A stretch of 5,945 bases of DNA from JAGVVZ01 sp964372465 (GTDB taxonomy: Archaea > Aenigmatarchaeota > Aenigmatarchaeia > CG10238-14), in the NCBI GenBank assembly GCA_964372465.1, contig CAYJRA010000030.1, forward strand, positions 1-5,945, written 5' to 3'. How positions within the stretch are numbered: the stretch's first letter is position 1; each line of letters starts with the position of its first letter. Below are positions 5,109 to 5,945 of the stretch, one piece after another. The notes below the pieces were generated by a model. That model saw only the letters and a list, made by a program, of their open reading frames with translations, did no database searches and was not told the origin of the DNA. The position numbers were made by a program, and so were the translations under genes.

Positions 5109-5138
5109 TTATATCATTATTTTTTAGCATCACACAAC
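5109..5138 (-). promoter_or_regulatory. extended -10 promoter of the saccharopine dehydrogenase-like gene
   Basis: On the minus strand TGATATAAT (5109-5117) is a consensus extended -10. TTGTGT (5133-5138) lies 18 bases upstream as a partial -35. The predicted start near 5102 gives an unusually short, AT-only leader to the ATG at 5085. Confidence 0.55.
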
Positions 5139-5167
5139 TAACATAGCACGCTAAGTTTTAAAATAAT

Positions 5168-5198
5168 TAAACAAAAACCCGATAAATAATATCGGGTT
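5168..5198 (-). terminator. rho-independent terminator of the 100-residue protein gene
   Basis: On the minus strand AACCCGATA (5190-5198) pairs with TATCGGGTT (5176-5184) over a 5-base loop and is followed by TTTGTTTA. It lies 18 bases past the TAA at 5217, which supports that short gene as real. Confidence 0.85.
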
Positions 5199-5216
5199 AT
5201 GTGCTTTTTACTTTGT

Positions 5217-5519
5217 TTAACTGATTTTTCTAAACAGTGCGATCTTGTTTATTTTGCTCTTGACCCAATTAGTTTTGTCATATATTTTTCCGTTGCCTTC
5301 TTTTCCCCAAATCCTAAATTTCAGATTCAGTTGGCTGGCGCTTCTGACAAGCGAATACATCAATTCTACCGGGCATTCACAGAGATTGTGCGGATTTCCG
5401 TCTGCACACATGATTTCCTTGTGGAAATTTTCTTCGCTTATCCCCGGACTTTCAGAGACTACCTTATTGGTATGACTGCCTTTTATTTCTAAATACCAAG
5501 TAAATCTGCGAGTTTTCAT
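5217..5519 (-). CDS. small cysteine-containing protein, unknown family
   Basis: This encodes 100 residues, basic and hydrophilic, with no signal peptide or membrane segment. I recognise no family. The centre holds three cysteines, Cys38, Cys47 and Cys49 (MCADGNPHNLCECP), with His44 between them, which could bind metal; this is speculation from spacing only. The first part (MKTRRFTWYLEIKG) suggests a beta strand, then SPGISEENF, and VELMYSLVRSASQL (51-64) looks helical. The ATG at 5519 has AAAGGA 9 bases upstream. A matching terminator follows the stop. An overlapping plus-strand frame (5199-5492) lacks both, so I favour this strand. It is probably transcribed alone. Confidence 0.65.
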   Translation of the reverse strand: MKTRRFTWYLEIKGSHTNKVVSESPGISEENFHKEIMCADGNPHNLCECPVELMYSLVRSASQLNLKFRIWGKEGNGKIYDKTNWVKSKINKIALFRKIS

Positions 5520-5570
5520 ATACTCACTTCCTTTCTTTATTTCTAAGCTTTAAAGAACTAAAAACATCTA

Positions 5571-5576
5571 ACTATA
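5571..5576 (-). promoter_or_regulatory. possible -10 of the 100-residue protein gene
   Basis: On the minus strand TATAGT (or the overlapping TATATA, 5573-5578) lies about 50 bases upstream of the ATG at 5519, without a clear -35. Downstream of it, GTTTTTAGTTCTTT resembles the matching part of the 64-base promoter block (GTTTTTGTTCTTT), so it may be a diverged relative. Weak. Confidence 0.3.
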
Positions 5577-5603
5577 TACTACACAAAACTTAAAAAAACA
5601 CAA

Positions 5604-5645
5604 CTAAAAATCCGATAAAAATTTAATGCTAGGAGCGCGGAATTT
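5604..5645 (-). terminator. possible weak terminator of the right-edge gene
   Basis: On the minus strand AAAT-T-CCG (5638-5645) can pair with CGGATTT (5608-5614), with one bulged base and a long interior, followed by a T-run. It lies immediately after the TAG at 5646. The pairing is poor, so this is tentative. Confidence 0.3.
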
Positions 5646-5945
5646 CTATTTACAATAATCACTAACTTTTCCTTCTTTGCCGGTGGGTAGAGCTCGCATA
5701 ATTGCGCCATCATTGCCGGGGAGATAGTCAAAAAAACAAACGCCATAATGTCCGAACTCTTTATCGGCGTTGTAAAGATCAGCCCAGTCGGGATTTGGGG
5801 TAACATTATTTGGTTTTCGGACATCGTATAATCCAAAGTCAACAAATATGTTTTTTGTAACACCTATTGAAGTGGCCACTATCTCACCGGCCTCTACCCA
5901 CAAGGGAGGATTGATATAATTTGTCCGGCTGTCTCCCTCTGTCGC
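5646..5945 (-). CDS. C-terminal part of an unrecognised protein (cut by window edge)
   Basis: The reading frame is open from the right edge to a TAG at 5646, giving the last 99 residues; the true start lies outside the window. A TTG at 5903 can be read as a start but has no ribosome binding site, and the frame continues past it (ending SRTNYINPP just before), so I treat the gene as partial. The segment is not hydrophobic and is rich in Asn, Asp, Gly and aromatic residues, with LYDVRKPN, a GVCFFDYLPGNDG stretch and a final SDYCK. Two cysteines far apart could form a disulfide, which would fit an exported protein or a pilin-like C terminus. That is only inference. I do not recognise the family. 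Confidence 0.7.
   Translation of the reverse strand, partial: ATEGDSRTNYINPPLWVEAGEIVATSIGVTKNIFVDFGLYDVRKPNNVTPNPDWADLYNADKEFGHYGVCFFDYLPGNDGAIMRALPTGKEGKVSDYCK

Noticed and set aside
4898..5146. Plus-strand open frame across the start of the saccharopine dehydrogenase-like gene
   Set aside because: Antisense shadow; it also runs through the promoter of the real gene.
5199..5492. Plus-strand open frames opposite the 100-residue gene (also 5245-5475)
   Set aside because: No ribosome binding site; the first starts directly on the terminator stem. The minus-strand gene has a site and a matching terminator.
5579..5863. Minus-strand open frame overlapping the right-edge gene in another frame
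   Set aside because: It overlaps the frame that is open to the window edge, has no start site, and its stop lies past the probable gene end.
199..5945. Alternative genetic code with TGA as glycine (no TGA stops among eight genes)
   Set aside because: The long genes contain no in-frame TGA at all, which such a code would not produce; TAA/TAG preference is ordinary in AT-rich DNA.

Overview
The window is AT-rich, and every gene I can support lies on the minus strand: seven complete coding regions plus one cut by the right edge. Nearly every gene looks like its own transcription unit, with a promoter (usually an extended -10 of the form TGn-TATA) and a hairpin plus T-run terminator. All eight stops are TAA or TAG, and the standard code fits. 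Small unrecognised proteins, single-gene units, low GC and short palindromic intergenic repeats suggest an uncultivated Patescibacteria/CPR-type bacterium. That placement is inference; no phylogenetic marker is present.

Layout, left to right. Positions 1-198 are non-coding and hold a run of eight G's, one palindromic repeat (138-160) and a terminator. Next come a four-helix membrane protein (199-678), a membrane-anchored extracytoplasmic protein of unknown family (822-1526), a 95-residue HNH-like protein (1776-2063) and a class II Fic protein with a complete catalytic motif (2149-2775). Positions 2776-3057 are intergenic and hold the Fic promoter, two more palindromic repeats, a GC-richer stretch of about 95 bases with no gene, and a terminator. 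They are followed by a site-2-protease-like M50 intramembrane metallopeptidase (3058-3762), a saccharopine dehydrogenase family oxidoreductase (3931-5085), a 100-residue cysteine-containing protein of unknown family (5217-5519) and the C-terminal part of an unrecognised, possibly exported protein (5646 to the edge).

There is no obvious shared pathway. The clearest organisational signals are in the non-coding DNA. First, a 64-base promoter/operator block occurs almost identically upstream of both the HNH-like gene and the M50 protease, so those two unrelated genes may be co-regulated. Second, palindromes with arms CTGTTGAAGTC/GACTTCAACAG lie on both sides of the four-gene block 199-2775. Third, a 17-base inverted repeat brackets the anchored-protein gene. 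I see no CRISPR array, tRNA, rRNA, transposase or toxin-antitoxin pair that I can support.
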